Shown here in pieces: positions 46,445 to 58,753 of a stretch of 64,000 nucleotides of DNA. The notes below the pieces were generated by a model that made no database searches, was not told the DNA's origin, and saw only the letters and a program-made list of their open reading frames with translations. The translations under genes and the position numbers were made by a program. Source of the DNA: Stenogyne calaminthoides (taxonomy: Eukaryota; Streptophyta; Magnoliopsida; Lamiales; Lamiaceae). The stretch lies in the NCBI GenBank assembly GCA_037126765.1, contig JBBCBC010000022.1, forward strand, positions 20,241,758 to 20,305,757, written 5' to 3'. Positions within the stretch are counted from its first letter, which is position 1. Each line of letters begins with the position of its first letter.

Positions 46445-48095
46445 TGTTGGGATATTTTAGTTTTGATGAATTATGCCAAAATATTATCAACTTGTGTTAT
46501 TGAAGCTAATTTACAGATAACAAGTTGAGGGGGAACGAGAGAACAAATTGAGGGGGAACTCACGGAACCACAAGTAGATGATCGAGATCGACGACGAGGT
46601 CAGATTTTAGACCGACGAGATCGATTAGTTAGATGAGTTCGAGTTAACCGATGAGCTGCATGCAAAATCGTAAGAGAAGAAATGCTAAGCCACCGATCGT
46701 AAGATCGATGACTGTAATGCACTGATCGGATGATCGGAAGAACAATCAGCCGATATGGTGATCGAAGAGCGCATAAAGTCGATCGAAAAAACCCACCGTA
46801 AGATTAGAAGAGAAGGTTGCAGATCAGAAGAGGAGCAGATGAGACTGATCGAGATCAGACGTGATCGAGATAAAATATGAAGATGAGCAGATGATCAAGA
46901 TCAGACGTGATTGAGATCAGATGTGCTAAACTGATATGCTAAACCTAATGTACTGACATAATGCTATCCTGAGATGTTGATCTGAAGATGTGTTGATCTC
47001 GATCACGAAAAATGATCGGATCGAAAAGAAGAAATCGATACTTTGAGTCAAAGTGACTGAAGGTCGATGTCTGAATTCAGAGAATCGAACTCGGTCGGCT
47101 GAGTGTCGATGAGGCCTGATCGATACAAGGTCCGGCCAAGAGAAGACTGTTGAGTCAAGTATCCTGAAACCTGAAGACTCAGATAGAACTGAAGACTCAG
47201 TATGTCTCTGAAGACACTGAGACTCAGAGAATCCTGAATGATTCTAAGGCAAGGAATCTGAGGAATATAGCTGTTAGAATCAGCTGACATGGACCAATGA
47301 GAGGAAGACAACCAGCCTGAAGAAGCTGCTGTACTTACAAGAATAATATGGATTTGAATGTGATTCTCTCCAACGGTAACATTCAAATCCACACTATAAA
47401 TACAAGGTCTTTCATCATTCTAGTGTGTGGATGCGTGGAGATTATAACACGAGATGCTACAGAGCCAAAGAGAGTTATAACCAAAGCATTCCCACCCTAG
47501 AACACAAGTCTGTAGATATACAAATATGTTCAAGAGTGTTCTAGAACCCAATCTAAGAAACTCACGATGTATCCTAAGCTAAGAGAGATTTTCCCAACCT
47601 TAACATTGAGGCTAAACAAATGTAAGGGAAAATCTCAACCTAGTTAGAAACCAAACAAACCTTACCCAAATCAGTCGGTTAAGTTTGTAGGTGAGTGTGA
47701 ACTTCGGAAACATCTAGTAATCCCGAAAGGGGGTAGGAAATCCCAAGTGAGGGTGATAAGTCCCGTTGGAGTGTGAACTCGGTAAAAATCTGTAGGCAAT
47801 CCCGTGGAGGGTGATAAGTCCCGAGGCGAACCCGAGAGGGTGATAAGTCCAGTTGGAAGGAATTTCCCTAGGAACAGGGAGAGTGGATGTAGGAGCTTGA
47901 GCCTCCGATCCACTATACTTTGTTGTGTTGTTTACTGCTTTATGTTCTTATTTTGTCATATGCATTCGACTATAAGCAAAACACAACACATGAGCTTAAA
48001 ACGCAAAAATCTGTAATCACCATTCCTTCACCCCTGTTTTTATTTGCATTTCATGATTATTCCGCATTTCATGGGTTTTCCACCTGGGCCTATCA
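46445..48095 (+). repeat. B LTR 3
   Basis: 1651 bp; same ends, with a mixture of clean and CG-altered patches. Confidence 0.92.
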
Positions 48096-48233
48096 ATTGG
48101 TATTAGAGCAGGTGTTCAAACGGTTCACTGATTTCAAAGTAACCACCTGAACTGATCTTTTTAAAAGAAAACCCATTTCTTTAAAAATGCATATATTCTA
48201 ATGTTTTGGCGTCATTATCAAAAAGGGGGAAAT
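48096..48233 (+). other. B internal region 3
   Basis: 138 bp with primer-site variant TGGTATTAGAGCAGG and polypurine tract AAAAAGGGGGAAAT. Confidence 0.88.
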
Positions 48234-49869
48234 TGTTGGGATATTTTAGTTTTGATGAATTATGCCAAAACAATATCAACTTGTGTTATTGAAGCTAATT
48301 TACAGATAACAAGTTGAGGGGGTACGAGAGAACAAATTGAGGGGGAACTCACGAAACCACAAGTAAATGATTGAGATCGACGAGGTCATAGATTTAGACC
48401 GATCGAGATCGAATGAGTTAGATGAGTTCGGAGTTAAGCGATGAGCTTTTGAAAAATCGGAAGAGAAGAAAAGCTAAGCCAACCGATCGAAGATCGGATG
48501 ACCGTAATGAACTGATCGGATGATCGGAAGAACAATCAAATGATATGGTGATCGGAAGAGCGCATGTTGATCGAAAAAAATGACGTAAGATCGAGAAGGT
48601 TGCGTGATCGTAAGAGGAGCGGATGAGACCGACGAGATCGACGTGATCGAGATCGATATGAAGATGAAAGCGGATGATCAAGATCGACGTGATTGAGATC
48701 GACAAAAGCTAAACCGATATGATAAACCTAATGTACCGATCTAATGCTATCCCGAGATGTTGATCTCGAAGATGTGTTGATCCGATCGGTCGAAGCCGAT
48801 CGATCGTGCAAAGAAGAAATCGATAGCTCGAGTCAAAGTGACTAAGGTCGATGTCTAAACTCGAGAATCAACTCGGTCACTGAGTGTCAAGATGCCCGAC
48901 GTATAAGGTCCGCCAAGAGAAGTCTGTTGAATCAAGTATCCTCAAACCTCAAGACTCGATAGAATCAAGACTCAAGATGTCTCTCAAGACGCCGAGACTC
49001 GAGAATCTGAATGATTCCAAGGCGAGGAATCGAGGAATATAGCCAAGTAAGATCGGTGACGTGGACCAATGAGAGGAAGACAACAAGCTGAAGAAGCCCA
49101 GACTTACAAGAATAAAGTATGGATTTGAATGTGATTCTCTCCAACGGTAACATTCAAATCCACACTATAAATACAAGGTCTTTCATCATTCTAATGTGTG
49201 GATGCGTGGAGATTATAGCACGAGATTCTACAGAGCCAAAGAGAGTTATACCCAAAGCATTCCCACCCTAGAACACAAGTCTGTAGATATACAAATATGT
49301 TCAAGAGTGTTCTATAACCCAATCTAAGCAACCCACGATGTATCCTAAGCTTAAAGAGATTTTTCCAACCTTAGCATTGAGGCTAAACAAATGTAAGGGA
49401 AAATCTCAACCTAGTTGGAAACCAAACAAACCTTACCCAAATCAGTCGGTTAAGTTTGTAGGTGAGTGTGAACTCGGTAAACATCTAGCAATCCCGAAAA
49501 GGGAGGGTAGGCAATCCCGAGTGAGGGTGATAAGTCCCGTTGGAGTGTGAACTCGGTAAACATCTGTAGGCAATTCCGTGGAGGGTGATAAGTTCTGAGG
49601 CGAACCCGAGACGGTGATAAGTCCAGTTGGAAGGAATTTCCCAAGGAACAGGGAGAGTGGATGTAGGAGCTTGAGCGTCCGAACCACTATACTTTATTGT
49701 GTTGTTTACTGCTTTATGTTCTTATTTTGTCATATGCATTCGACTATAAGCAAAACACAACACATGAGCTTAAAACACAAAAATCAGTAATCACCATTCC
49801 TTCACCCCTGTTTTTATATGCATTTCATGATTATTCAGCATTTCATGGGTTTTCCACCGGGGCCTATCA
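48234..49869 (+). repeat. B LTR 4
   Basis: 1636 bp; same ends. The segment 48360-49060 is strongly CG-altered compared with LTR 2. Confidence 0.92.
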
Positions 49870-50005
49870 ATTGGTATCAGAGCAGGTGTTCAAACGGTTC
49901 ACTGATTTCAAATTAACCACACAATCGATCTTTTTAAAAGAAAACCGCTTTCTTTAAAAATGCATATATTCTAATGTTTTGGCGTCATTATCAAAAAAGG
50001 GAAAT
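49870..50005 (+). other. B internal region 4
   Basis: 136 bp; primer site TGGTATCAGAGCAGG and tract AAAAAAGGGAAAT. Confidence 0.88.
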
Positions 50006-51657
50006 TGTTGGGATATTTTAGTTTTGATGAATTATGCCAAAACATTATCAACTTGTGTTATTGAAGCTAATTTACAGATAACAAGTTGAGGGGGAACGAG
50101 AGAACAAATTGAGGGGGAACTCACGAAACCACAAGTAAATGATCGAGATCAGACGAGGTCATAGATTTAGACCGGACGAGATCGAATGAAGTTAGATGAG
50201 TTTGGAGTTAACCCGATGAGTCGCGGCAAAATCGGAAGAGAAGAAAAGCTAAGCCACCGATCGTAAGATCGATGACCGTAATGCACTGATCGATGATCAT
50301 AAGAACAAATCGGCCGATATGGTGATCGGAAGAGCGCAAGTTGATCGTAAAAAAACCGGCCCGTAAGATCGGAAGAGAAGGTTGCGATCGTAAGAGGAGC
50401 AGATGGGATCGACGAGATCGACGTGATCGAGATAAAATATGAAGATGAGCGGATGATCAAGATCGGACGTGATTGAGATCGAGATGTCTAAACCGATATG
50501 CTAAACCTAATGTCTTGACATAATGCTATCCTGAGATGTTGATCTCGAAGATGTGTTGATCCGATCGGTCGAAATGATCGATCGAAGCAAAGAAGAAATC
50601 GATAGCTGAGTCAAAGTGACTGAAGGTCGATGTCTGAATTGACAATCGAACTCACCACGGCTGAGTGTCGATGAGGCCTCGATAAGACAAGGTCCGGCCA
50701 AAGAAAGTCTGCTGAGTCAAGTATCCTCAAACACGAAGACTCGGATAGAATCAAGACTCGGTATGTCTCTCAAGACACCGAGACTCGAGAAATCTGAATG
50801 ATTCTAAGGCTAGGAATCTGAGGAATATAGCTGTTAGAATCAACTGACGTGGACCAATGAGAGAAAGACAACCAGCCTGAAGAAGCTGCGGTACTTACAA
50901 GAATAGTATGGATTTGAATGTGATTCTCTCCAACGGTAACATTCAAATCCACACTATAAATACAAGGTTTTTCATCATTCTAATGTGTAGATGCGTGGAG
51001 ATTATAACACGAGATGCTACAGAGCCAAAGAGAGTTATAACCAAAGCATTCCCACCCTAGAACACAAGTCTGTAGATATACAAATATGTTCAAGAGTGTT
51101 CTATAACCCAATCTAAGCAACCCACGATGTATCCTAAGCTTAGAGAGATTTTTCCAACCTTAGCATTGAGGCTAAACAAATGTAAGGGAAAATCTCAACC
51201 TAGTTGGAAACCAAACAAACCTTACCCAAATCAGTCGGTTAAGTTTGTAGGTGAGTGTGAACTCGGTAAACATCTAGCAATCCCGAAAAGGGAGGGTAGG
51301 CAATCCCGAGTGAGGGTGATAAGTTCCGTTGGAGTGTGAACTCGGTAAACATCTGTAGGCAATTCCGTGGAGGGGGATAAGTCCCGAGGTGAACCCCGAG
51401 GGTGATAAGTCCAGTTGGAAGGAATTTCCCTAGGAACAGGGAGAGTGGATGTAGGAGCTTGAGCGTCCGAACCACTATACTTTGTTGTGTTGTTTACTGC
51501 TTTATGTTCTTATTTTGTCATATGCATTCGACTATAAGCAAAACACAACACATGAGCTTAAAACGCAAAAAATTGTAATCACCATTCCTTCACCCCTATT
51601 TTTATATGCATTTCATGATTATTCCGCATTTCATGGGTTTTCCACCGGGGCCTATCA
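50006..51657 (+). repeat. B LTR 5
   Basis: 1652 bp, ending GGCCTATCA directly before the right GGTTA duplication. The segment 50150-50780 is CG-altered. Confidence 0.92.
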
Positions 51658-52224
51658 GGTTAGTAAACTACAGAGGTGGTCAGAAAACCTTGAGAAGTGA
51701 TTAGTGAATTTCTCTGAAGAGTCAGAGAGAGTGACGTAGGAGCTTGAGTCTCTTTTTACCACTATAACTTGCTGTGTTATTTGTTTTCTGTATTGCTTTG
51801 ATTAACTGTTGCATATCTTAAACTGAAAGCATATTTTCACTGATATTCAGTTGGAATCAATCCACTGAAGTTGCATCTGAACTTAATCACAGAGTAATCA
51901 CTATTCCATTAAAAGGAAGATTTTCAGCAAAGCATAAAACGAGTATAAACTTAGGGCCAACCATTCCGCACATCTGAGTAGCTTTTCAAGCAAGCTCAGT
52001 AACTCTGAAAACTCAGGATCAGTTGGGATTATCTGAGGTATCTGAAAGCCGCTCAAGATCACTGTCTCAGATAGACTTTGACTCAGGGCGATTTGTGCTT
52101 CTCAGGACCAAATCATCAGGACAACCTGACCCAAGCAGACCTCAGTAAAGAAAAAGTTTTAAAATCACTAAACACGTGTATTCCCCCCATACACGTGTAA
52201 GACTCGTTTGCACCGGGACCAACA
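51658..52224 (+). repeat. A2 5' LTR, right part
   Basis: Resumes with GGTTAGTAAACTACAGAGG, continuing the hairpin repeat array, and ends CACCGGGACCAACA. ACACGTGTA words lie near 52170-52200. Confidence 0.93.
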
Positions 52225-52226
52225 AG

Positions 52227-52240
52227 TGGTATCAGAGCAG
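52227..52240 (+). other. Primer-binding site of A2
   Basis: TGGTATCAGAGCAG, clean initiator tRNA-Met-type site two bases after the LTR. Confidence 0.88.
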
Positions 52241-52348
52241 TGGTTCAACTTGACCACCTGCTTTGTTGACCAAAGTCTTATTTGCTAAAATACTTGTGGT
52301 CTATCTGAACAGATCTTATTTGCTTAATTCTTAAAAGACTCAGACAAA

Positions 52349-53925
52349 ATGTCTTCTAAGAAACTTCCCATGTTTTCAGTAGAGAACTATGATTTATGGA
52401 GACTGTGAATGTAGGCTCACCTGTATTCTAAACATGAACGTATATGGAGAGTGGTCTCTGAAGGGCCATTCCAATTTACTGTGGTGAATCCCAGAGGAAC
52501 AGAAAATGAGAGAAATGATCCCAGGACAGAATTTCCTAAGTCTGATGACCAACTGACTCCTGAGGAGAGGAAGTTAGTCAATCTAGACTATATTGCCAAA
52601 GACACACTATACAGTACAATTGATGATGGTGTGATGGGAATGATTTCTCTTTGTAATACTACTAAAAAATTTGGGATACACTAGCTGTAATGTGCCAAGG
52701 CACAGATCATATCAAGGAAAACAAACTTTCAGTTGCCATTGGAAAGTTTGATAGTTTTGAAATGGAAGATGGTGAATCTATAGATAAATTGGAAGTCAGA
52801 TTCACTAGCATTATGAATGATCTGAATGCACTTGGAAAGAGATATCCACAGAGAGATGTTGCATTGAAAATTCTTAGAGGTCTTTCTAAGAAATGGGATA
52901 TTCATGCAGTGGTGATTGAAAACACCAAAATTATTAATTCAATGCCATACCAACAAGTCTTCTCTGAGCTGAAGGCTTATGAGTTCTTAATTGATAAGAA
53001 ATCTAAGAAAGCTGACAGCAAAGATGATTCATCATCTAGTAAAAATGTGGCTTTCAAAGCCAAGGATAAAACCTGTAAAACTAGAGAGTCTGAGAACCCC
53101 CTTGCTAAAAATCAGGATGATCTTGAGGATAAGCTAGCACTGATGGCAAGGAGGTTTGAAAGACTTAATAGTCGATATGGAAAATATAAAAACTATTACA
53201 GGAATCACAGGTACCAGAGAGATTCAAAGGCTGAGGACAGATCCACTGAGAAGAGAAAAGACTTGAAAGCTGAAGGATCTTCATCCAAAAAGAAGGACTC
53301 CAAGTCCAAAGAAGAAAGTGATCAGGATGATGATGCCAACATATGCTATAACTGCCAAAAGAAAGGTCACTTCCAGTATGATTGTCCAGACCTAAGTGCT
53401 AAGGAGAGAAGAGAAAGGCAAGCAAAAAGAGACAAGAAGTTCTCCAGCAAGAAAGACATGGTTGCAGAAGAAGAACATTCTGAGGAAGGTTCCAGCTCTT
53501 CAGAAGAAATGCTCTCAGACAGTGAAAGTGATGATCTCTGTCTAATGGCTGTGGAGGAGGTAAATTCTTCTTTCTCTGTTGTTGCTCCTACACTAGGACA
53601 AGAGTTGTCAAGTTCAACTGTAAACAGTCAATTTGACCTGATGGATACTTTTGAGAGTCTGATGAAGGACTATGCTGTTTTACAAGAACTGCTAAATGAA
53701 ACTCAAGAGCAGAACAAATACTCTAGTAATGCTGAGATCACTTCTCAATTAATGGGAACTACTGATGAACTAGATGTTCTGAAAGTACAACTCTCAGAGA
53801 AAGAGAAGTTGATAGTGACCCTGAATGGAAAACTAGAGAAATCCACTGAGGAAATTCAGCTAATCAAAACTAAGTTCAATGACCTCTCTGAGAAGCATGA
53901 AACTCTACAAAAAAAGTTAGGATAG
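52349..53925 (+). pseudogene. gag: A2 gag (stops near start and one frameshift)
   Basis: The start ATG is at 52349 (MSSKKLPMFSVENYDLWRL). TGA and TAG then replace Arg and Gln codons of A1 within the next few codons (52406-52414), and frame is shifted near 52666. From 52690 a 411-codon frame holds the Copia gag central domain (FDSFEMEDGESIDKLEVRF, LKILRGLSKKWDIHAVVIEN). It is followed by a Lys/Ser/Asp-rich linker, a zinc knuckle CX2CX4HX4C at 53344-53385, and an acidic, coiled-coil-like C-terminus ending at TAG 53923-53925. The gag C-terminus and protease are separated by a damaged stretch (53926-54786) with CG-type alterations at 54230-54480. Confidence 0.9.
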
Positions 53926-56900
53926 TGCGCAGAAGAAGCTAACTCTATTGAATACTACATCTAAAGTAATAGATGAAATTCAGAGTTATCAGAGACCTGC
54001 CACTATAAAATCTGGATTGGGATACATTCCAGGGAACCTCACAAGGTCATCCGAATCTTTGCATCAAGTAGCAAGAAGACAATCTTTGTTAAACCAGTGG
54101 CACCTACACTTCGAACTGAAGAAATGCCCAAGGTTTTAGACAAGGGAAAAGGACCTATGGTTCCAGAAAAACTGAATGTTCAGGTTAGAAAGCCCAAACC
54201 TCAGGTGAAGGCTAGAAAACCTGACCACTTTCGATAGGGAAAATTTCGAGCAAGTACTTGAAGCCTCTCAAAGGCTAAGTATGCAAACCCGAAAGGATCT
54301 CAAGACCGAACCAAAGAGAGGAATTCTCGGAAGAGAAACACTCAAAGAGACATTCTCAACCCGAAAAGACCAAGTCCTCGACATCGAAAGACCCAATTTT
54401 AGTAGTACAGTAACCCAAAACCCCACTTGCCTAAGGGGTAAAGGTTACTGAACCCAAGTCAACAAAGATTCGCACCAAATACCGCACGAAGCCAAAGCAA
54501 TGGAACAAAAGGCATGTACCCAAGAAAAACTCTAAGGCTCATGTTCATGCCATGGCTAGCACTCATACACAGGATACTGCTAAGGCACCCAGAGTGGTAA
54601 ATGTGTATATAGATGTTTATGGAAGATGGACCGGCCACTCTAAAGTGATTAGAGTTGTCGGTGATTTGGATTCCGAAAGGTACAAATTAACTGGTAGGAC
54701 CCTACACCAATTGGGTACCTAAGAATTGATCTATTTTTCAGAGAAAAACAAAGGCACCGAAATGATTGAAGATCACATAAAGACCGATGAGTGGAAATGA
54801 AATGGCCCCTGCTGTATGGTATCTTGACAGTGGATGCTCAAGACATATGACAGGATTCAAGCAAATACTCAGTGACTATGTTGAACAAAGAGGCCCTCAG
54901 ATCACATTTGGAGATAACTCCAAGGGACAGACTGAAGGATATGGAACATTGGAAATCGATTCAGTTCATATCCATGGTGTTTCATATGTATCTGGATTGA
55001 AGTATAATCTGCTTTCAATAAGCCAATTCTGTGATAAGGGATTTAATGTTGAGTTCTCTAAGAACTTATGTTATGTGAAAGATGATATCTCACAGAAAAT
55101 ATTACTAACTGGTACAAGAAAAGGAAATGTGTATCTTGCTGATTGGAGTTCAACTCCTAAAGATACATGTTTGGTTGCTAAAAGTTCCACATATACCAGT
55201 TGGTTATGACATAAAAGGATGAATCACCTGAATTTCAAAACCCTGAATAAACTTGCAAGATTAGCTCTTGTAAGAGGGTTACCAAATGAAGTGTTCAGTA
55301 AGGAACATGTTTGTGATGCGTGCCAAAAAGGAAAACAAATTAGAGCATCATTTAAAAGCAAAGTAGATGTTTCTACTGAGAGAATACTTCAATTGTTGCA
55401 TATGGATCTTTTTGGTCCAGTAACACCAGTGAGCACAAATGGCAGAAAATATACACTCGTAGTAGTTGATGACTACTCAAGATATACATGGGTCATATTC
55501 TTACTCAGTAAGAAAGAGACTCAGATAAAACTGTCTGAACTACTGAAAAGGCTCAGTATTGAAAAGAACTTGAGTGTGGTCAAAATCTGATCTGACAAAG
55601 GAACTGAATTTATAAACCATATTATATCTGATTATTGTGCAGCAAATGAAATTACTCATGAAACATCAGCTGCAAGGACCCCTCAACAAAATGGTGTTAC
55701 TGAGAGAAGGAACAGGACTTTAAAAGAAGCTGCAAGGACCATGATAGCTGAAACTGATATCCCTAAAATATTTTGGACTGAAGCTGTCAATACTGCATGC
55801 TATTCTAAAAACAGATCCATGCTGACCAAGAGTCAAGGCAAAACACCATACGTGCTTTGGAATGAAAGGAAGCCTCTTGTTTCTTTCTTTCGTGTGTTTG
55901 GTTGCAAGTGTTTCATACACAATAATGGTAAAGATCAGTTGAAAATATTTGATAGCAAAGCTGATGAAGGAATATTCTTAGGATATTCTGAAGTTAGTAA
56001 GGCTTTCAGAGTTTACAACTGTAGGACTCTTATTGTGGAGGAAACACCTCATGTTGTTTTTTATGAATCTACTTGTGTTCAGAAGAAACTGGAACATGAT
56101 GCAGAAGAACTGACCAAGAGAATCACCAGATTAAGCCTGAAAAAGAATGACAAATCATCCACTAAACCTGAAAAGAAGAAGTCACTCACCTTCTATGAAT
56201 GGAGTGACTCAGACTCAGACAAAGAAGTTCAGGATGGTGAGACTCAGGAAAGCCAACACACCAAAGGTGACCAATCTGAACAGACACCAGTTCAGACTCA
56301 GGTATGTGATGCCAATGAAGATGTGGTCACAGCTGAGACAATTTCTGAATCTATCAACCAAAGGGGAACAAATGTCACTGACAATGTTCTGAATGGAATT
56401 TCCCCTGAGGAAGATGATTCCCTTTCTCCGTTTCTGTTGTTCCCTGAATTTAATGAACTGCCTGAACCTAACATTTAAAATGTTGAGTATATTATTGAAG
56501 GGGGAACATCTAGAAGAAGTTGGTTAGATAGTCATCCTACAAGTCATATTGTTGGTGATCTAACTGATGGTGTTAAGACAAGAAGGTTCCATGGTGAGAG
56601 TGCACTATTCTACTGCTTCCTATCAGAGAAAGAGCCAACGGAGATTGAAGAAGCTCTACAAGATTCTTTTTGGATTACTGCTATGCAAGAAGAGCTGAAT
56701 CAATTCTCAAGGAATGAAGTATGGGAGCTAGTGGATAGGTCTGAAAGGCACAATGTTATTGGAACCAAGTGGGTATTCAAGAATAAAAGAGATGAGAACA
56801 ACAATATTGTAAGAAACAAGGCAAGACTAGTTGCACAAGGTTATTCCCAAGAAGAAGGCTTGGATTATGATGAAACCTTTGCACCTGTTGCAAGACTAGA

Positions 56901-58123
56901 AGCCATCAGATTGTTTCTTGTATATGCTGCCCATATGAAGTTCACAGTCTATCAAACGGTGTGCTTAAGGAAGAGGTTTATGTGGAACAACCTCCCCGGT
57001 TTCGCATAAAAATAACCAAGTTTACTGTGCTCGAAAAAAGCCTTGTATGGTCTTAAGCAAGCACCCGAGCATGGTATTATACCCCTTTCCCGTTTTCTTA
57101 CGACCATGGTTTTGTCAAAGGAACTGTTGATAGAACTTTGTTCAGGATAGAAGATGGGGAAGATATCTTACTAGTTCAGATATATGTAGATGACATCATT
57201 TTTGGATCTCCAAATCATCAGTTGTGTGAAAAGTTTTCTACACTGATGAAAGGCAAATTTGAGATGTCTATGATGGGGGAGATAAATTTTTTTCTAGGTC
57301 TTCAAGTGAAACAATCAAAGGAAGGAATCTTCATCAACCAAGTAAAGTAAACCAGAGATCTGATTGCAAAATATGGTGTCTGATTGCAATGCGCTTAGAA
57401 TTCCCATGAATACTAACTACAAGATGGATCCCGATCTCGAAGTCAAATCGATGAAGTCACATGATTATAGAGGGATCATTGGATCATTGCTCTATCTCAC
57501 GACAAGTAGGCGGATATAACATTTCTTTGTTGGGATATGTGCAAGATACCAAGCTAATCCTAAGGCTAGTCACATGGAGGCTGCCAAAAAGATACTGAAG
57601 TATCTTAAGGGCACAGTGAATAGAGGATTATGGTATCCAGCTGATGATAACCTTGAATTAACTGGTTATTCGGATCTCGATTATGGAGGTCAGAAATTGA
57701 CGAAGTCCACTACAGAACTTTGTCAATTTCTTGGAAGTAAGTGATATCCCGGTTTTCAAAAGAAATGACCTCGGTAGTAACCCGATTACTCGAATCAATA
57801 CATGGTCAGCAGGAAGTCTGCAGGTGCCGCATTCTTTGCTCGCACAACAATTAAGAGATTATAAAGTTGCAGCCAATGAAGTACCCATATTTTGTGATAA
57901 TAATAATGCTATTGCTATCTCACAAAATTTGGTATTGCACACCAGATGCAAACATGTGGATATCAGACATCACTTCATCGAGATCATGTCGAGAAAAAAA
58001 AGGACATCGATGGAGAAGATTCATAATTGATAAGCGGAGCCGATATCTTGACTAAACCATTGGGTTTGAATCAAGATTCCGGGAACTATCGGTTGAATTA
58101 GGGATGTTGGATCCAGTGTATAG
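53926..58123 (+). pseudogene. pol: A2 pol (protease, integrase, reverse transcriptase, RNase H; broken)
   Basis: Aspartic protease with YLDSGCSRHMTG (catalytic Asp codon 54826-54828) in an open frame 54787-55209. Integrase zinc region follows after a TGA in place of the Trp of the LWH motif. Catalytic core residues are Asp 55405-55407, Asp 55594-55596 and Glu 55702-55704, with TGA at 55588-55590 just before the second Asp. Reverse transcriptase starts near 56683. About 25 bases carrying the first catalytic Asp (MDVKSAFLNG in A1) are missing at 56957, so polymerase activity is lost; YVDD remains at 57183-57194. RNase H (57400-58120) is fragmented in a CG-altered patch. The end corresponds to the A1 pol stop. 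Confidence 0.92.
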
Positions 58124-58753
58124 AGTAAAATCAAAAAATTGAAGGTTTTCGGATGCATGAAGTTTTTCTCGATTCTACCGAGAAAACTCGAGGATAAAAT
58201 AGAAATCTTGGAATCGAGTCTTGAGAAACTCGGTGTCTTGAAGGTCAAGATTAAAGATCATCATCTTGAACCCGTTCAATTACTTCGATTATCATCTTGA
58301 CATTTTATCAAGATCAATACTCAGTAAGACTGATAGAGGGAAATTAGTCCAAGAAGTAATGACTTATGCAACTCATTTATTGCTTAAGTGAAACTCAGTA
58401 ATCATTTGCAATAAATACATAACACCTGAAGAGAATGTTTTGGGCGGGATCTTTGAAAAGCCGAAGAAGGACAACAGTCATTAATTGCTCTGTTTTAATT
58501 CATCACAATGAGGTTAAAATGGCGGCGTACTTTTCGTAAGATCGTCCTTTCGTATACCCGATTAGTCGATGATCAATCTCAACTGTTGATTTTCATCAAA
58601 TTGATACGACTTCCCACGAATCGGTCTATATATTCTCTTGGAAGCCATTCAAGCCATTTTATTAAACCCTCGTTCCCAAAATCACTCTGCAAATAAAAAT
58701 TCCCTTTGCCCAAAAATCGTCATTTTCAAACCCTAACCTTCAAAATTTTCAAA
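58124..58753 (+). promoter_or_regulatory. A2 pol-ORF3 spacer with TATA and telo-box
   Basis: TATATAT at 58627-58633 and AAACCCTAA at 58728-58736, about 20 bp before the ATG at 58754. The same arrangement is found in A1 (7080-7087, 7178-7186). Likely promoter and leader of the third ORF (inference). Confidence 0.5.

Larger units (their letters stand above)
42885..51657 (+). mobile_element. Tandem array of five B-family LTRs with four 136-138 bp spacers
   Basis: Five direct LTRs (starts 42885, 44657, 46445, 48234, 50006) of 1634-1652 bp alternate with four spacers that each hold a primer site and a polypurine tract and nothing else. The whole 8773-bp array is flanked by one perfect 5-bp duplication GGTTA (42880-42884, 51658-51662) inside the A2 LTR, so it derives from a single insertion. 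Multiple LTRs sharing spacers are expected from unequal recombination between LTRs. No coding sequence exists anywhere in it; short minus-strand ORFs repeated in each copy are by-products of the LTR sequence. Confidence 0.95.

Noticed and set aside
44100..51475. Repeated minus-strand ORFs of about 78 codons in each B LTR (and similar plus-strand ORFs of 61-76 codons)
   Set aside because: They recur because the LTR recurs. Composition and low-complexity repeats indicate non-coding LTR sequence, and they change length between copies without sign of selection.
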